A DNA stretch of 64,000 nt from Allorhodopirellula solitaria (GCF_007859855.1 NZ_SJPK01000007.1:210542-274541), one strand, 5' to 3'. Shown: positions 26,118-35,734, counted from the stretch's first letter. The notes: a model not told the origin generated them from the letters alone. Made by a program: numbers and translations.

Positions 26118-28055
26118 TCACGCGACCTTCTTGCCACCAGGGGCGCGGAGATCAAATAGCCCAAAGATCTCATCGCGGCTGAGCCCACCGGTCCGCGCCA
26201 AAGGACTGTTGCTCGCCGGCGCGGTGACGCGTTCGTCCTCACCGTGCTGGGTGGCGAAGAGGGCGTCAAACATCTCGCGTTTTTGGTCGAGCACCGCCGC
26301 GATGCGTTGCTCGATGGTCCCGGCGGCCATCATCCGCGTGACCGTCACACTGCCAGCCGCACCGATACGGTGGGCCCGGTTGATGGCTTGGTCCTCGATG
26401 GCCGGATTCCACCAACGATCGAACAGAAATACGTAGCGGCAGAACTGTAAATTCAATCCCACGCTGCCCGCACCGTAGCTCATCAGAATGATCCGTGAAT
26501 TGGGATCGTTCTTGAACTGGTCGATGACGGTCTCGCGTTTCTTGTGCGGGATCTTGCCGTGGTATTCCAACGCCCCGAACCGCTCCATCGCCGGCCGCAT
26601 CTTCTCAATCGTTTTCGTCCACTGACTGAACAAAATCGCTTTCTGACCACTGGCGGCCACCTCTTCCATATCGGCTTCGAGTCGCTGCAACTTGGCGCTG
26701 GCGCCGGTGACGGGATCGAAGTTGCAGATCTGTTTGAGCCGCAGGACCAGCTCAAAGACATGCTGGATCGTGAGTGATTCTTCGAGTTCTTCCAAGTGAA
26801 TGATGCCGTCGGATTCGGCAGCTTCGTAGCGCGACCACTGCTCCGGTGTCAGGTCGATGTCGGCATCGCGAAACAGCTTCGGCGGCATGTCCTCGAGCAC
26901 CATGTCTTTGGTGCGGCGGAGGATGTAGTCACCGGCCGCCTTGGCCATCTGCGGCATCGGCATCCCGGCGGTCAAGTAACCGGGCGAGAGGAAGTCGAAG
27001 ATGCCTACGAGATCATCGGGAGAGTTCTCTACCGGCGTGCCCGTCAGCGCCCACGACCGGGTGCGGGGAATGGCGCGAACCACCTCGCTCGTCGTGTTGT
27101 TGCTATTCTTGATCCGCTGTGCTTCATCGAGAGCCACGAGATCAAAGTGCAAACCACCTTCGAGCACGATGTCTTTGTCCCGCATCAACAATTCATAGTT
27201 GGCGATCTTGACCGGGGCATTGGTTGCCCGCCATTGAAACTCGCGTTTGGCAGCATTGCCTTCGATCGCGGTGACGGGGATCTCCGGCGCCCAAACACCG
27301 AACTCGCGCAACCAATTGCTGACCAGGGGTTTGGGGCAAATCAACAGGATGCTACGCATCTCTCCGCTGCAGAGCAGCATCCGCATCGTGCTGATCGCTT
27401 GCATCGTCTTGCCCAACCCCATCTCATCGGCCAGCACGCAGGCGTAGCGGGGAAACAGGAACGCGATCCCATCGAGCTGGTAGGGAAAGGGTTCGAAGGG
27501 AAAGTTCAGCTGACCGCTGCCGACGAGCAGATCGAGTGGCGGTTGGAGCAGGTAGTACAGCCGGTCCTGCAATTTGACGATATCGTTAGGCGGTTTGATC
27601 CGTGTGTGTTTGCCAGTTTTGCGTTTGCGATTCTTTAGACCGCCCTCCTCCGCTTTCCCCTCGGGACCGATCTGACCCGCGACAGCAGCCTTTTCGTTCG
27701 GTGGCGTCGCTGGGATCCAGGACGCCGCCTCGGGAAAGAGAAACCCATTGGTCTTGGCACGCAACCGAGGCAACTTGATCGGCACCCGTGTCGTCTGCAG
27801 CGGTGGCAGAGCCAGCGTCTGGGTTTGGACCTCCATGCCACCGCAGTAGAATGTTTCGGTCGCTCCGGCGAGATCCTCGCGAACCTGCGGCCCCGCCAAC
27901 AGGCTGGACCAACTGAGCGATTCGTCAATCTCGCAGCTCAGTTCCGGGCGTGCCGACGGCGACGCCGCCAACGGACCGGAGGCGGCAGGACTGGATGGGC
28001 TGGCAAGATCCTGTTCGGGTGAGCCAACGGGCTGCTTTTTGGCCGAGAACCACAT
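26118..28055 (-). CDS. SNF2-family DEAD/DEAH-box helicase
   Basis: A 645-residue SF2 ATPase of the SNF2/RapA group. Walker A is DEMGLGKTMQAI near residue 210, the Walker B box is VALDEAQRIK near residue 305, motif III SWALTGTPVENS follows, and the C-terminal lobe has SYGAGSVGLNLQFC and DQAINRAHRIG (motif VI). The first 200 residues are not part of the helicase core and contain no domain I recognise. The gene starts directly after the stop of the upstream unknown gene (TGAATG), so the two are made together. Such proteins translocate on dsDNA and remodel bound proteins; a housekeeping, repair or defence role cannot be separated here. Confidence 0.88.
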   Translation of the reverse strand: MWFSAKKQPVGSPEQDLASPSSPAASGPLAASPSARPELSCEIDESLSWSSLLAGPQVREDLAGATETFYCGGMEVQTQTLALPPLQTTRVPIKLPRLRAKTNGFLFPEAASWIPATPPNEKAAVAGQIGPEGKAEEGGLKNRKRKTGKHTRIKPPNDIVKLQDRLYYLLQPPLDLLVGSGQLNFPFEPFPYQLDGIAFLFPRYACVLADEMGLGKTMQAISTMRMLLCSGEMRSILLICPKPLVSNWLREFGVWAPEIPVTAIEGNAAKREFQWRATNAPVKIANYELLMRDKDIVLEGGLHFDLVALDEAQRIKNSNNTTSEVVRAIPRTRSWALTGTPVENSPDDLVGIFDFLSPGYLTAGMPMPQMAKAAGDYILRRTKDMVLEDMPPKLFRDADIDLTPEQWSRYEAAESDGIIHLEELEESLTIQHVFELVLRLKQICNFDPVTGASAKLQRLEADMEEVAASGQKAILFSQWTKTIEKMRPAMERFGALEYHGKIPHKKRETVIDQFKNDPNSRIILMSYGAGSVGLNLQFCRYVFLFDRWWNPAIEDQAINRAHRIGAAGSVTVTRMMAAGTIEQRIAAVLDQKREMFDALFATQHGEDERVTAPASNSPLARTGGLSRDEIFGLFDLRAPGGKKVA

Positions 28056-28793
28056 TCAGGCGGCCCTCGCCATCTGGCTCTGGGCCTCCCGGATCGCCTC
28101 GGTGATCCGCTCAAACGGCTCGACTGTATCGACGATATCACGCAGATTGGCGATCGTTCCCTCGGCCGCCTCGAGCTGCTCGACTGCCACCAACAGAGTC
28201 GCATTTCCCAGCGTCACTGGACCATGGCCGGCGAAACGTCGTGAGTCCGTTGGATGGGCCGAACCGTTCTTTTCCTCGCTGACGATCGCCACGACTGTGG
28301 CGGCCTGATCGGAAGCCGGAGTGCGGGCGGGCAGATTCTCCTGCAGCGAAGCCGCCTCGGGCTGGGCACAGCACAACAGCGAGATTGGCGTGCGACATTT
28401 CTGCAGCAACGTCGGGCCGATGACTTCGCTGATAAGATGCTCGCCGAGCGTCGTCCCAAACAGAATCTCGTGCGCCCGCGAGGGCCGGATCGGCAGCGTA
28501 CACTGGAACTCCAGCGGCCGGCCGGAACCATTGAGTACAAGCAACCCCCCTGTCCAGCCGGTGCGGTCGGAATGCACAGTGGTGAAATATCCAATCGTCG
28601 TGGCCGCCGCAGCGTCCTTGCTTGATCCCATACTTGGTTGTCGTCGCCGTGGGGTGAGGGGGTGCGCCAGCGAGGTTCCCTCCTCGCTGCTCATGGGCAC
28701 CGGCAGGCGTTCCCTCCTCACCGGTACAGCTTCCTCCATCGGCACGGGTTTCGGTCGGACTTGAGCCACCGATTCAAGTTTCGCCAGGTCCAT
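28056..28793 (-). CDS. Unknown protein co-transcribed with the SNF2 helicase
   Basis: A 245-residue protein of no family I recognise. The first 65 residues are Pro/Arg/Ser-rich and probably disordered. A compact region follows (TTIGYFTTVHSDRTGWTGGL, then GRPLEFQCTLPIRPSRAHEI), with a Cys pair in SLLCCAQPEA and a helical C-terminus (VEQLEAAEGTIANLRDIVDT). There is no signal peptide or membrane helix. Its stop codon abuts the ATG of the helicase gene, which implies stoichiometric expression and possibly a physical partnership. Part of the frame also stays open on the other strand, but the contiguity with the helicase supports this one. Confidence 0.6.
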   Translation of the reverse strand: MDLAKLESVAQVRPKPVPMEEAVPVRRERLPVPMSSEEGTSLAHPLTPRRRQPSMGSSKDAAAATTIGYFTTVHSDRTGWTGGLLVLNGSGRPLEFQCTLPIRPSRAHEILFGTTLGEHLISEVIGPTLLQKCRTPISLLCCAQPEAASLQENLPARTPASDQAATVVAIVSEEKNGSAHPTDSRRFAGHGPVTLGNATLLVAVEQLEAAEGTIANLRDIVDTVEPFERITEAIREAQSQMARAA

Positions 28794-28975
28794 AAAAACT
28801 CGGAAAATTCACAGTTTTTGCGGGGCCATTGACTGCCGAGCCACGTATTCACCCCCTTCGCCTCAACCGTCAAACTCACGGCCAGCGTCTGTAGCTGGCG
28901 CGATCGCCCCTGTAGAATGGATACGGGGAAAATCTAATCATTGAACAGAATGCGGAAAATTTGAAAGGAATGCCT

Positions 28976-30181
28976 ATGAATCGCTCGCCAGACTCGAATT
29001 CGGACCATGATCGCGACGCTAGCGAGAAGCAGGGGCAAAATCCGTCGGAGAACGCGGCCAGCGGGGGAAGCCGTCGGTCGCGAAGGGACCGTCAAGACAT
29101 CGATTCCCAGAAGGAGATCGATCGCTTGCCGAGCGAAGCGATCGGTGAGGATGAACTCAATCGCCCCCAGCCCGCGGACGAACCGATAACGACGGTTGAT
29201 TCGCAGGACTTGTTCAAGTTGATGCGGCGTTCGATCGACCGGCTCGAGGAGGACAATTCGGCCCGAGGCGATGTCAAAATTCTCTCGCGGACCCTGCGTG
29301 AGTTGCGTTACGCATTCCAAGTATTCCGGCCCTACCGCCGCCGCCGCAAAGTCACAGTGTTTGGCTCGGCACGGACCCCACCGGATCACCCGGGCTACCA
29401 ATCGGCCGTCGATCTCGGTCGCCGCATGGCTGCTCACGGTTGGATGATCATCACCGGTGCCGGTGGTGGCATCATGGAAGCGGGCCATAAAGGCGCCGGA
29501 CGCGACGCGTCGATGGGGCTGAACATCATGTTGCCGTTCGAACAGGGAGCGAACCCCTACATCGACAACGACCCGAAACTTGTGACGATGAAGTACTTCT
29601 TCACTCGCAAGTTGATGTTCGTCAAGGAATGCAGCGCAGTGGTCTGTTTGCCCGGTGGTTTCGGGACTCTGGACGAAGCCTGTGAAACGCTCACCCTCCT
29701 GCAAACCGGCAAACAAACGATGATCCCCCTGGTGCTGCTGGATCATCCCGAAGGCAGCTACTGGAGCGACGTCGGCGACTTTTTTGAGAAACAGCTCCTG
29801 GGCAACGGGATGATCAGTCCCGACGACCGAGCTCTGTACCTGGTTACCAACTCAGTCGACGAAGCGGTGGAAGAGCTGATGGCGTTCTACCGCGTTTATC
29901 ACTCGATGCGGTATGTCCGCGATAAGCTCGTTCTCCGCTTGCGAACGCAACTCAGCGACGAACACATCGAGCGTATCCAGGACGAGTTTGCTGATATTCT
30001 CGTATCGGGTCAATTTGAACTCCGCGGGCCGCTGCCTGAGGAGTCCGGGGAGAAGGAGCTCGCTGCCTACCCGCGATTGGTCTTCCGCTTCAATCGCCGC
30101 TCACTCGGCCGATTGAGAATGTTGATCAATGACATCAACGGTCAACCCGTGACGAGCCCCGCGATAATTTCCTCACGTTGA
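28976..30181 (+). CDS. LOG-family (TIGR00730-type) Rossmann-fold nucleotide-binding protein
   Basis: A protein of 401 residues. The ATG at 28976 is chosen because AAAGGA precedes it by 6 nt. The central domain is LOG/lysine-decarboxylase-like: VTVFGSARTPP, ITGAGGGIMEAGHKG and the signature LPGGFGTLDE. Typical LOG proteins (cytokinin-activating phosphoribohydrolases or nucleotide hydrolases) have about 200 residues; this one adds a polar N-terminal extension of about 120 residues and a C-terminal domain of about 100 residues. No secretion signal is present. It precedes the YgfZ gene with a few bases between them, so they may form an operon. Substrate unknown. Confidence 0.85.
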   Translation: MNRSPDSNSDHDRDASEKQGQNPSENAASGGSRRSRRDRQDIDSQKEIDRLPSEAIGEDELNRPQPADEPITTVDSQDLFKLMRRSIDRLEEDNSARGDVKILSRTLRELRYAFQVFRPYRRRRKVTVFGSARTPPDHPGYQSAVDLGRRMAAHGWMIITGAGGGIMEAGHKGAGRDASMGLNIMLPFEQGANPYIDNDPKLVTMKYFFTRKLMFVKECSAVVCLPGGFGTLDEACETLTLLQTGKQTMIPLVLLDHPEGSYWSDVGDFFEKQLLGNGMISPDDRALYLVTNSVDEAVEELMAFYRVYHSMRYVRDKLVLRLRTQLSDEHIERIQDEFADILVSGQFELRGPLPEESGEKELAAYPRLVFRFNRRSLGRLRMLINDINGQPVTSPAIISSR

Positions 30182-30186
30182 TTCCT

Positions 30187-31230
30187 ATGAGTGCAGATGT
30201 GGATACTTCCATTTTCTTATTGCGACTGCCTACCGTCAGCGTGCTCGATCTCGTTGGCAAAGATGCTGCTGCCATTTTGCACAATTTGACAACCAACGAG
30301 GTCAAATCGTTGTCTGTCGATGGGCCGGGCGTGGAATCGTTCATCACCAATGTCAAAGGCAAGTGCATCGGGCATGGGATGATCTTCCGCACCGACCGCG
30401 GGTACCGTCTGATCGGAGCGGCCGGGCAATCCGATGCCATCGCCACTCAGATGGACCGGTACACCATTCGCGAAGACGCCGAGCCCGATGTGATCGACGA
30501 TCAGGTGCATCCCTACCTGCTCGTCGGGCCGCTGCCCGATGAGCCACGAACGTTCCGGGAACTCAGTGACGGAGGTGATGCGTGCGTGCCGAGCTATGGC
30601 GTGCCCTGGATCGACACGCCCCAAGGCAGGCGCGGTCGGTTGATCCTAGCGGACCCGACGTCGCAGTGGTCCCCAGACCAGATCGCTCTCGCCGCGCTGG
30701 CCGGCCACGACGTCGCCGCCGCCGATTCGCTGCAGTGCCTCGAGGGTGATCACGCTCGAGATGCATTTCATGCCCTCCGCGTCACGGCGGGCTATCCGTG
30801 GTATGGAACGGATTTCAACGACTCGCATCTGCCCCAAGAAGTCAACCGCGAACCCGAAACCATTTCCTTCACCAAGGGTTGTTACCTTGGGCAAGAAACC
30901 ATCGCGCGATTGGACGCCCTCGGCCAGGTCCAGAAAAAGCTGGTGCTGTGGTCGATTGCGGATTTCACCGGTGGACCACTCCCAGCGGTGGACACCAAGC
31001 TTTTCGCCGGTGGTGAGAAACCCGTGGGTCGATTGACCAGCATCGCTCGCGAAGTTTCCGCGGATGGCCTAAGTAGGGACGGCCTGAAAGCGGACGGCTC
31101 GAGTACGGATAGCGCCGAGCAACGCGTCGCTGCCATTGGGTTTGCCCGACGCAGCCATTTTGAGGTGGGCGGCGAAGCGACCGGCACCCTCGATAACAAG
31201 TCATTCCTTGCCAAAGTCGAGCGCGCCTGA
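30187..31230 (+). CDS. ygfZ: YgfZ/GcvT-domain tetrahydrofolate-binding protein
   Basis: A 347-residue protein of the YgfZ branch of the GcvT fold, which uses folate to assist repair or assembly of iron-sulfur enzymes. The diagnostic motif KGCYLGQETIAR (K-G-C-[YF]-x-G-Q-E) lies near residue 235. The start ATG at 30187 is preferred over an in-frame TTG at 30178. A low-complexity stretch rich in DGL/DGS (ADGLSRDGLKADGSSTDSAE) is inserted near residue 290, inside the C-terminal barrel region. Its TGA shares one base with the ATG of the sigma factor gene, so sigma factor translation may be coupled to this gene, an odd pairing. Confidence 0.87.
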   Translation: MSADVDTSIFLLRLPTVSVLDLVGKDAAAILHNLTTNEVKSLSVDGPGVESFITNVKGKCIGHGMIFRTDRGYRLIGAAGQSDAIATQMDRYTIREDAEPDVIDDQVHPYLLVGPLPDEPRTFRELSDGGDACVPSYGVPWIDTPQGRRGRLILADPTSQWSPDQIALAALAGHDVAAADSLQCLEGDHARDAFHALRVTAGYPWYGTDFNDSHLPQEVNREPETISFTKGCYLGQETIARLDALGQVQKKLVLWSIADFTGGPLPAVDTKLFAGGEKPVGRLTSIAREVSADGLSRDGLKADGSSTDSAEQRVAAIGFARRSHFEVGGEATGTLDNKSFLAKVERA

Positions 31231-31889
31231 TGTCAACGGATCTTTCTCTGGAACAGCTCGCCGAGTTACTCGATGAAGTTCGCGACGGGGACGAACAAGC
31301 GACCACGCTGTTGTGGGAACGCTATTTTCAGCCATTGGTGCGGTTAGCGGGCACGCGGCTACCTCGAAATCTGCGCCGCACGAGCGATGAGGAAGACATT
31401 GCCCTGTCGGCGTTCCACAGTTTTATCGCTGGCGTGCGCCGCGACCAATTCCCCGATCTGGCGGGACCGGACAATCTTTGGGGATTGTTGATCACCCTGA
31501 CCAGCCGCAAGGTGCACGCGCACCTGCGCCGGCAAACACGGCAGAAACGCGGCGGCGGCAATGTCAGAGGCGAGTCTATTTTTCTGGATTCGACGGGAGA
31601 AATTGCCGCCGGGGGACTGGAGCAACTGGGGCGCGGCGGTGGTGGAGAAGATGCCCTGCGACCCGACGTGCGGGCCGAACTGGCCGAAGCCTGCGAGAAA
31701 CTTCTCGATGACCTCCCCGACAGCCAACTCCGAGAAATTGCGGTGATGCGAATGGACGGGTATCTCGTCGATGAAATCGCCGAACGCTTGGAACTCAGCA
31801 AACGAGCCGTGGAACGGCGACTGCAGCTGATTCGCAAGACTTGGTCCGAACAACGTGAAGCGGGAGAGGACGGCGATGGAACTCAGTGA
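31230..31889 (+). CDS. ECF-type RNA polymerase sigma factor (kinase-associated)
   Basis: A 219-residue sigma-70 family protein. Region 2 is seen in ATTLLWERYFQPLVRLAGTR and DEEDIALSAFHSF; region 4 helix-turn-helix in MRMDGYLVDEIAERLELSKR then AVERRLQLIRKTW. The linker carries a Gly-rich insert (GGLEQLGRGGGGED). It has no anti-sigma gene next to it; instead a Ser/Thr kinase gene starts inside its 3' end (ATG 31876, 14 bp overlap). ECF factors paired with such kinases are common in planctomycetes and are thought to be controlled by phosphorylation (known for the group; inferred here). Confidence 0.9.
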   Translation: MSTDLSLEQLAELLDEVRDGDEQATTLLWERYFQPLVRLAGTRLPRNLRRTSDEEDIALSAFHSFIAGVRRDQFPDLAGPDNLWGLLITLTSRKVHAHLRRQTRQKRGGGNVRGESIFLDSTGEIAAGGLEQLGRGGGGEDALRPDVRAELAEACEKLLDDLPDSQLREIAVMRMDGYLVDEIAERLELSKRAVERRLQLIRKTWSEQREAGEDGDGTQ

Positions 31890-34794
31890 TCTGCCGGCAC
31901 GCGAACTGGCGAGAATCGACGCGATCTGCTTAGAGTTTGAATCGCGATTGCGGGAATCACTCCACGAGGGTGCCGATGCGCTGCAGGTGAGCGATCGTGT
32001 CGATGCACTCGTTGAGAACTACGGCGGTGAGCATGGGGCGATTTTACGCCGCGAACTCGAAGCGATCTCCCACGAGCTGCAACGCCAACACGACACCCAT
32101 TTGACAACACCGAGTCCTAACAAGAGCACTGTCCCGCTCGACGAAGGCGATATCGCGACGCATGCTGCGCCCACTCCGCCGCTCGACCCGGGCTCCTCAT
32201 CGGAAACCACTGCTGTCAAATTACCGACACTCGCTGATCGAATTGGTCCCTACTCCATCATCAGCGTGCTCGGCCGGGGCGGCATGGGCATCGTCTACCG
32301 CGCTACCGACACTCGCTTGGACCGCAGTGTCGCAATCAAAATGCTGTCACTGCACGGCCGGCAATCGCAATCTCTCATCGAACGTTTTCAGCGGGAAGCC
32401 AAAGCGGTCGCCGGATTGACCCACCCCCATATCGTCGAGCTGTTCGATGTGGGCATCTACGACGGCATGCCCTACGTCGTGATGGAACATCTGCGTGGTG
32501 AGACCCTGCTCGAGAGAATGCGACCGGCGCGGATCTCGAAAGATCCCATCTCCATCGCTCAGGTTCGCAATTGGGGGATTCAACTCTCCGATGCACTCGC
32601 AACGGCACACTCTCAGGGCGTCATCCACCGTGACATCAAACCCGAAAATGTGATGGTGATGGATCGTCCCGGGCCGCCCGGGAACGATGCAGGTAATCCA
32701 TCGGCCTCTCCACGAAGCGCGACCGAACATGGAGCCAGCCTCAAACTGTTTGATTTCGGACTCTCACGCGTCGGTTCAAGCCGCTTTGAAAGTGAAACGG
32801 AACAATCCGATGTTGATATCGCCGAACTTCTAGCCGATGGAGACACATCGACTCGCATTGGCATGATTCTGGGCACGCCGGGATACATGGCCCCCGAACA
32901 GGCCCAAGGAGGCGTGATCACTCCAGCGGCAGACATCTTCGCGCTCGGCTGCGTGCTGTTCGAAGCCTTGTTCGGACGGCCCGCATTCTCCGGTGAGACG
33001 GCAACCAAACGGTTCGCGGCGGTATTGGAAAAAGAACCGCATGCCGAACCGCTGCGCAGTCGTGAAGAGACCGAACTGGCGGATCTCATTCTCGCCATGC
33101 TGCAGAAAGACCCAGCCGATCGGCCAACCGCTGACGAAGTGCTTGCACGACTACAGGACAAACCGGCCCGCGACGGCGTCTCTAGCCCCGACAAACGTGA
33201 CACCCTTGTCATCAGCCGCCGGCGTCTGATCGAGGCGGTGGGCGGAGCCATCGCCGGGGGTGCAATCGGTGCCACTCTCCTAGCACCCGAACCGGTCAGC
33301 GAGCTGCAAGCGATTGAGTCGATCGGTGTGCTGCGTTTTCAAACAATCGGATCGCTCACTGACTCATCGGAAGATCTGCCGATAGGCGACCCCGTCATCG
33401 ACCGAGCCGATTTACTCGCCGGATTGCTCGCCAATGAACTGGCCCGACTCAACGGCATCACCGTACCCAAGTACGAATCACTATCGGCTACCGAACCGCA
33501 GGATTTTCGCGAGGTGGCCAAACGCCTCGAGGTGGACGCATTGATTACAGGCGTGTTCACGCTAGAGAACGGGCCGGAAGTCCTCTCCCTGAGCGAGAAA
33601 CCACCGCAACCCAAACTGCTCGTCAATATTGATATCGTTTCAGGAAAGACGGGCAAACTCATCGAGGGAACCTTGATCTCGATAGCTCCGGGCAAAAATT
33701 TGATCGAGCAAACCGGCGTTGCTAGAAAAATCGCCGCTCGCATCGGACACGAACTGGCCCAGGGTTCCGAACATGAAAATCTAAAGGATCCAGAGGCGTT
33801 CAACTGCCTCATCAAAGGACGCACCGTTTCAAGCCCCGATACCACCCATGCGATGGAAAGAGCGCTGCGTTGCTTCCAGCACGCCGCCTCGATCGACGAT
33901 ACCTACCCCGATGCCCAGGCGGGCATCGCTTTGACAGCGATTAGTTTGGCCTCGCGAGTCGACGAACCGAGAGCGATCGAACTGATCGATCTCAGCCAGA
34001 ACGCGACAGACTTGGCGCTCTCTCTGGACCCCGAGAACAGCGTCGCATTATTAGCCCGAGCGATGCTCGATTACCAAGTCCTCGCCGACTTCCATAGTGC
34101 TGCGAGAATTCTCCGCACGCTCAAGCTCCCGACGCCCAACCAATGGCAAGTGTACCAGCAATCGGCATGGCTGAATTTCATCCTCGGCAACGAAGAACTC
34201 TCGCTCAATGACATGCTTCGCGCCGTGAAGCTGCACGGGACCTCGTGGTTTTTAAGGACCGAACATGCCCGGGCGGAGTGGTTCCGGGGCAACACCGATC
34301 GCGCGATCGACGCGTCCAAGGCACTGCTCGAGAGCGATCATAAAACCAGCGAAGATGAGCTGTCTCCTCGCGGATTGCTGATCGATATTTATGAACATAC
34401 AGGTCGCTTCGCCCAAGCCGCCCAAGCGGATCCGAATCTGTCCTGGGAACCCAATCAGGGAGTGGCCGCTTACTATGCTGCCCGCGAGCAGCGGATTGAG
34501 GCTCTGCCGTATGGCCCGTTTGGTCCCACCATCAATGCGGCGATCCTACAACTTCGCCGCGCCGAGGCGGTTGCCCAAGCCGCTAACGAGAAACCTGCTA
34601 GGGATTCGAATGGCGGGTCCGCCGGAGAACCGGGCAACGAATCAGACGCAGAAACGTCGGAACAGTTGCTCGCTCGATTGATCACGACCCAGTTGCCGAT
34701 GCTGCCACTTGTCCTCTGCAAACACCCGGCAATGAATTCGCTCTCGCAGCTCGAACAAGCCCGGGAGACGTATCGGGTATTGCGATATCAGTGA
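31876..34794 (+). CDS. Transmembrane Ser/Thr protein kinase with TPR-type C-terminus
   Basis: A 972-residue Hanks-type kinase; ATG 31876 is preferred over an upstream in-frame GTG, with GGGAGAGG nearby. The kinase domain has GRGGMGIVYRATD (Gly loop), VAIKML with the ATP-binding Lys near residue 153, HRDIKPENVMV near residue 250, FDFGLSR near 292 and GTPGYMAPEQA. An insert of about 20 residues separates the catalytic and DFG loops. A hydrophobic Gly/Ala segment near 450-470 (AVGGAIAGGAIGATLLAP) is probably the single membrane helix. The C-terminal half holds helical TPR-like repeats. The overlap with the sigma factor gene indicates a signalling pair: kinase senses, sigma factor responds. Confidence 0.9.
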   Translation: MELSDLPARELARIDAICLEFESRLRESLHEGADALQVSDRVDALVENYGGEHGAILRRELEAISHELQRQHDTHLTTPSPNKSTVPLDEGDIATHAAPTPPLDPGSSSETTAVKLPTLADRIGPYSIISVLGRGGMGIVYRATDTRLDRSVAIKMLSLHGRQSQSLIERFQREAKAVAGLTHPHIVELFDVGIYDGMPYVVMEHLRGETLLERMRPARISKDPISIAQVRNWGIQLSDALATAHSQGVIHRDIKPENVMVMDRPGPPGNDAGNPSASPRSATEHGASLKLFDFGLSRVGSSRFESETEQSDVDIAELLADGDTSTRIGMILGTPGYMAPEQAQGGVITPAADIFALGCVLFEALFGRPAFSGETATKRFAAVLEKEPHAEPLRSREETELADLILAMLQKDPADRPTADEVLARLQDKPARDGVSSPDKRDTLVISRRRLIEAVGGAIAGGAIGATLLAPEPVSELQAIESIGVLRFQTIGSLTDSSEDLPIGDPVIDRADLLAGLLANELARLNGITVPKYESLSATEPQDFREVAKRLEVDALITGVFTLENGPEVLSLSEKPPQPKLLVNIDIVSGKTGKLIEGTLISIAPGKNLIEQTGVARKIAARIGHELAQGSEHENLKDPEAFNCLIKGRTVSSPDTTHAMERALRCFQHAASIDDTYPDAQAGIALTAISLASRVDEPRAIELIDLSQNATDLALSLDPENSVALLARAMLDYQVLADFHSAARILRTLKLPTPNQWQVYQQSAWLNFILGNEELSLNDMLRAVKLHGTSWFLRTEHARAEWFRGNTDRAIDASKALLESDHKTSEDELSPRGLLIDIYEHTGRFAQAAQADPNLSWEPNQGVAAYYAAREQRIEALPYGPFGPTINAAILQLRRAEAVAQAANEKPARDSNGGSAGEPGNESDAETSEQLLARLITTQLPMLPLVLCKHPAMNSLSQLEQARETYRVLRYQ

Positions 34795-34798
34795 GCCG

Positions 34799-35734
34799 CT
34801 AAAACGTCTCAGGATAAATGACCAGCTCGATCCGCCGATTGGCTGCCCGCCCCGCCGGTGTGGCATTGTCACCGCGTGGGTTGTTAGCGCCTTGAGACAC
34901 GATGAATAGCTGAGCGGTTGGCATGCCGGCCCGCCGCGTCAGGAGATCGAGCACGGCGGAGGTTTGGGCCGAGGTGAGCTGGTGCGGGCTACCGACAGCA
35001 CCACCATACATCGGTGAATTGTCGGTATAGCCCTCGATCGCAATCCGCTGCCGTGGGAACGTCGATCGCAGCTGGGCAGCCACCGGATCGAGCACCGCGG
35101 TGGATTGAGGCTGCAACTGAGCCGTCCCCGGTGCGAACAATTGGTCCGATGGCACGATGACGCGGATGACTTCACCATCCTGCTGGACCTGCAGATTGCC
35201 GAGCTGCAGACGACCGGCGAGCTGGGTCAGATTCGTATTGGCTCGAATGGTCGCACCACCTCGGAGCTGGGCCGAGGCTTGAAAGGACTTCGCTGAGCTC
35301 TGCGCATTGCTCGCTGCGATTCGTGCGGCTTCATATTGTTGTGCGGTGTCGGCGAGCTGACTGCGAACGAGATTCAGCTCGTCACGGTAGACCTGAGCCT
35401 GCTGTTCACTTTGAGCCAACTGAGTCGTCAATTGCCGATTGTTATCGTCGAGCAACTGCACGCGCCGGTTCAGTTCCGCGACTTGTGTCTGCACCGCTGT
35501 CAATTGGTTGCCCGTCGGTGGGGGCTGCCACACCGATCCACTACCATTGGCCAAATAGGGATTTTGGCTGCAGCCGGTGAGCATAGACGCCACGACCATC
35601 GAGACGCCCATCACGACACCAACCATCGTCCAACGGCGCACGCATTGCGACCGATCGATCGAGGGAGAATTCGTGGTGCACGGACGATTCAAACGCATGA
35701 CTGCGAGCCGGCGGGAGGGGAAAAATTCGAACAC
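34799..35734 (-). CDS. OmpA-family peptidoglycan-binding lipoprotein
   Basis: A protein of up to 311 residues. The start could be the ATG ending at 35734, 35698 (MRLNRPC) or 35626 (MVGVVMG); the last gives a normal signal peptide ending in lipobox SMLTGC. A predicted coiled coil follows (NRRVQLLDDNNRQLTTQLAQ onward). The C-terminal OmpA domain is clear: ALEGYTD-type IAIEGYTDNSP, LTSAQTSAVLDLL and GRAANRRIELVIYP, which binds peptidoglycan. It would tether the outer membrane to the cell wall, consistent with planctomycetes having peptidoglycan. It converges with the kinase gene with a 4-bp gap. Confidence 0.85.
   Translation of the reverse strand: MFEFFPSRRLAVMRLNRPCTTNSPSIDRSQCVRRWTMVGVVMGVSMVVASMLTGCSQNPYLANGSGSVWQPPPTGNQLTAVQTQVAELNRRVQLLDDNNRQLTTQLAQSEQQAQVYRDELNLVRSQLADTAQQYEAARIAASNAQSSAKSFQASAQLRGGATIRANTNLTQLAGRLQLGNLQVQQDGEVIRVIVPSDQLFAPGTAQLQPQSTAVLDPVAAQLRSTFPRQRIAIEGYTDNSPMYGGAVGSPHQLTSAQTSAVLDLLTRRAGMPTAQLFIVSQGANNPRGDNATPAGRAANRRIELVIYPETF

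Noticed and set aside
28961-28975. TTG at 28961 or ATG at 28970 as the LOG gene start
   Set aside because: AAAGGA lies immediately before the ATG at 28970 and overlaps the TTG region, leaving no spacing; the ATG at 28976 has a 6-nt spacer.
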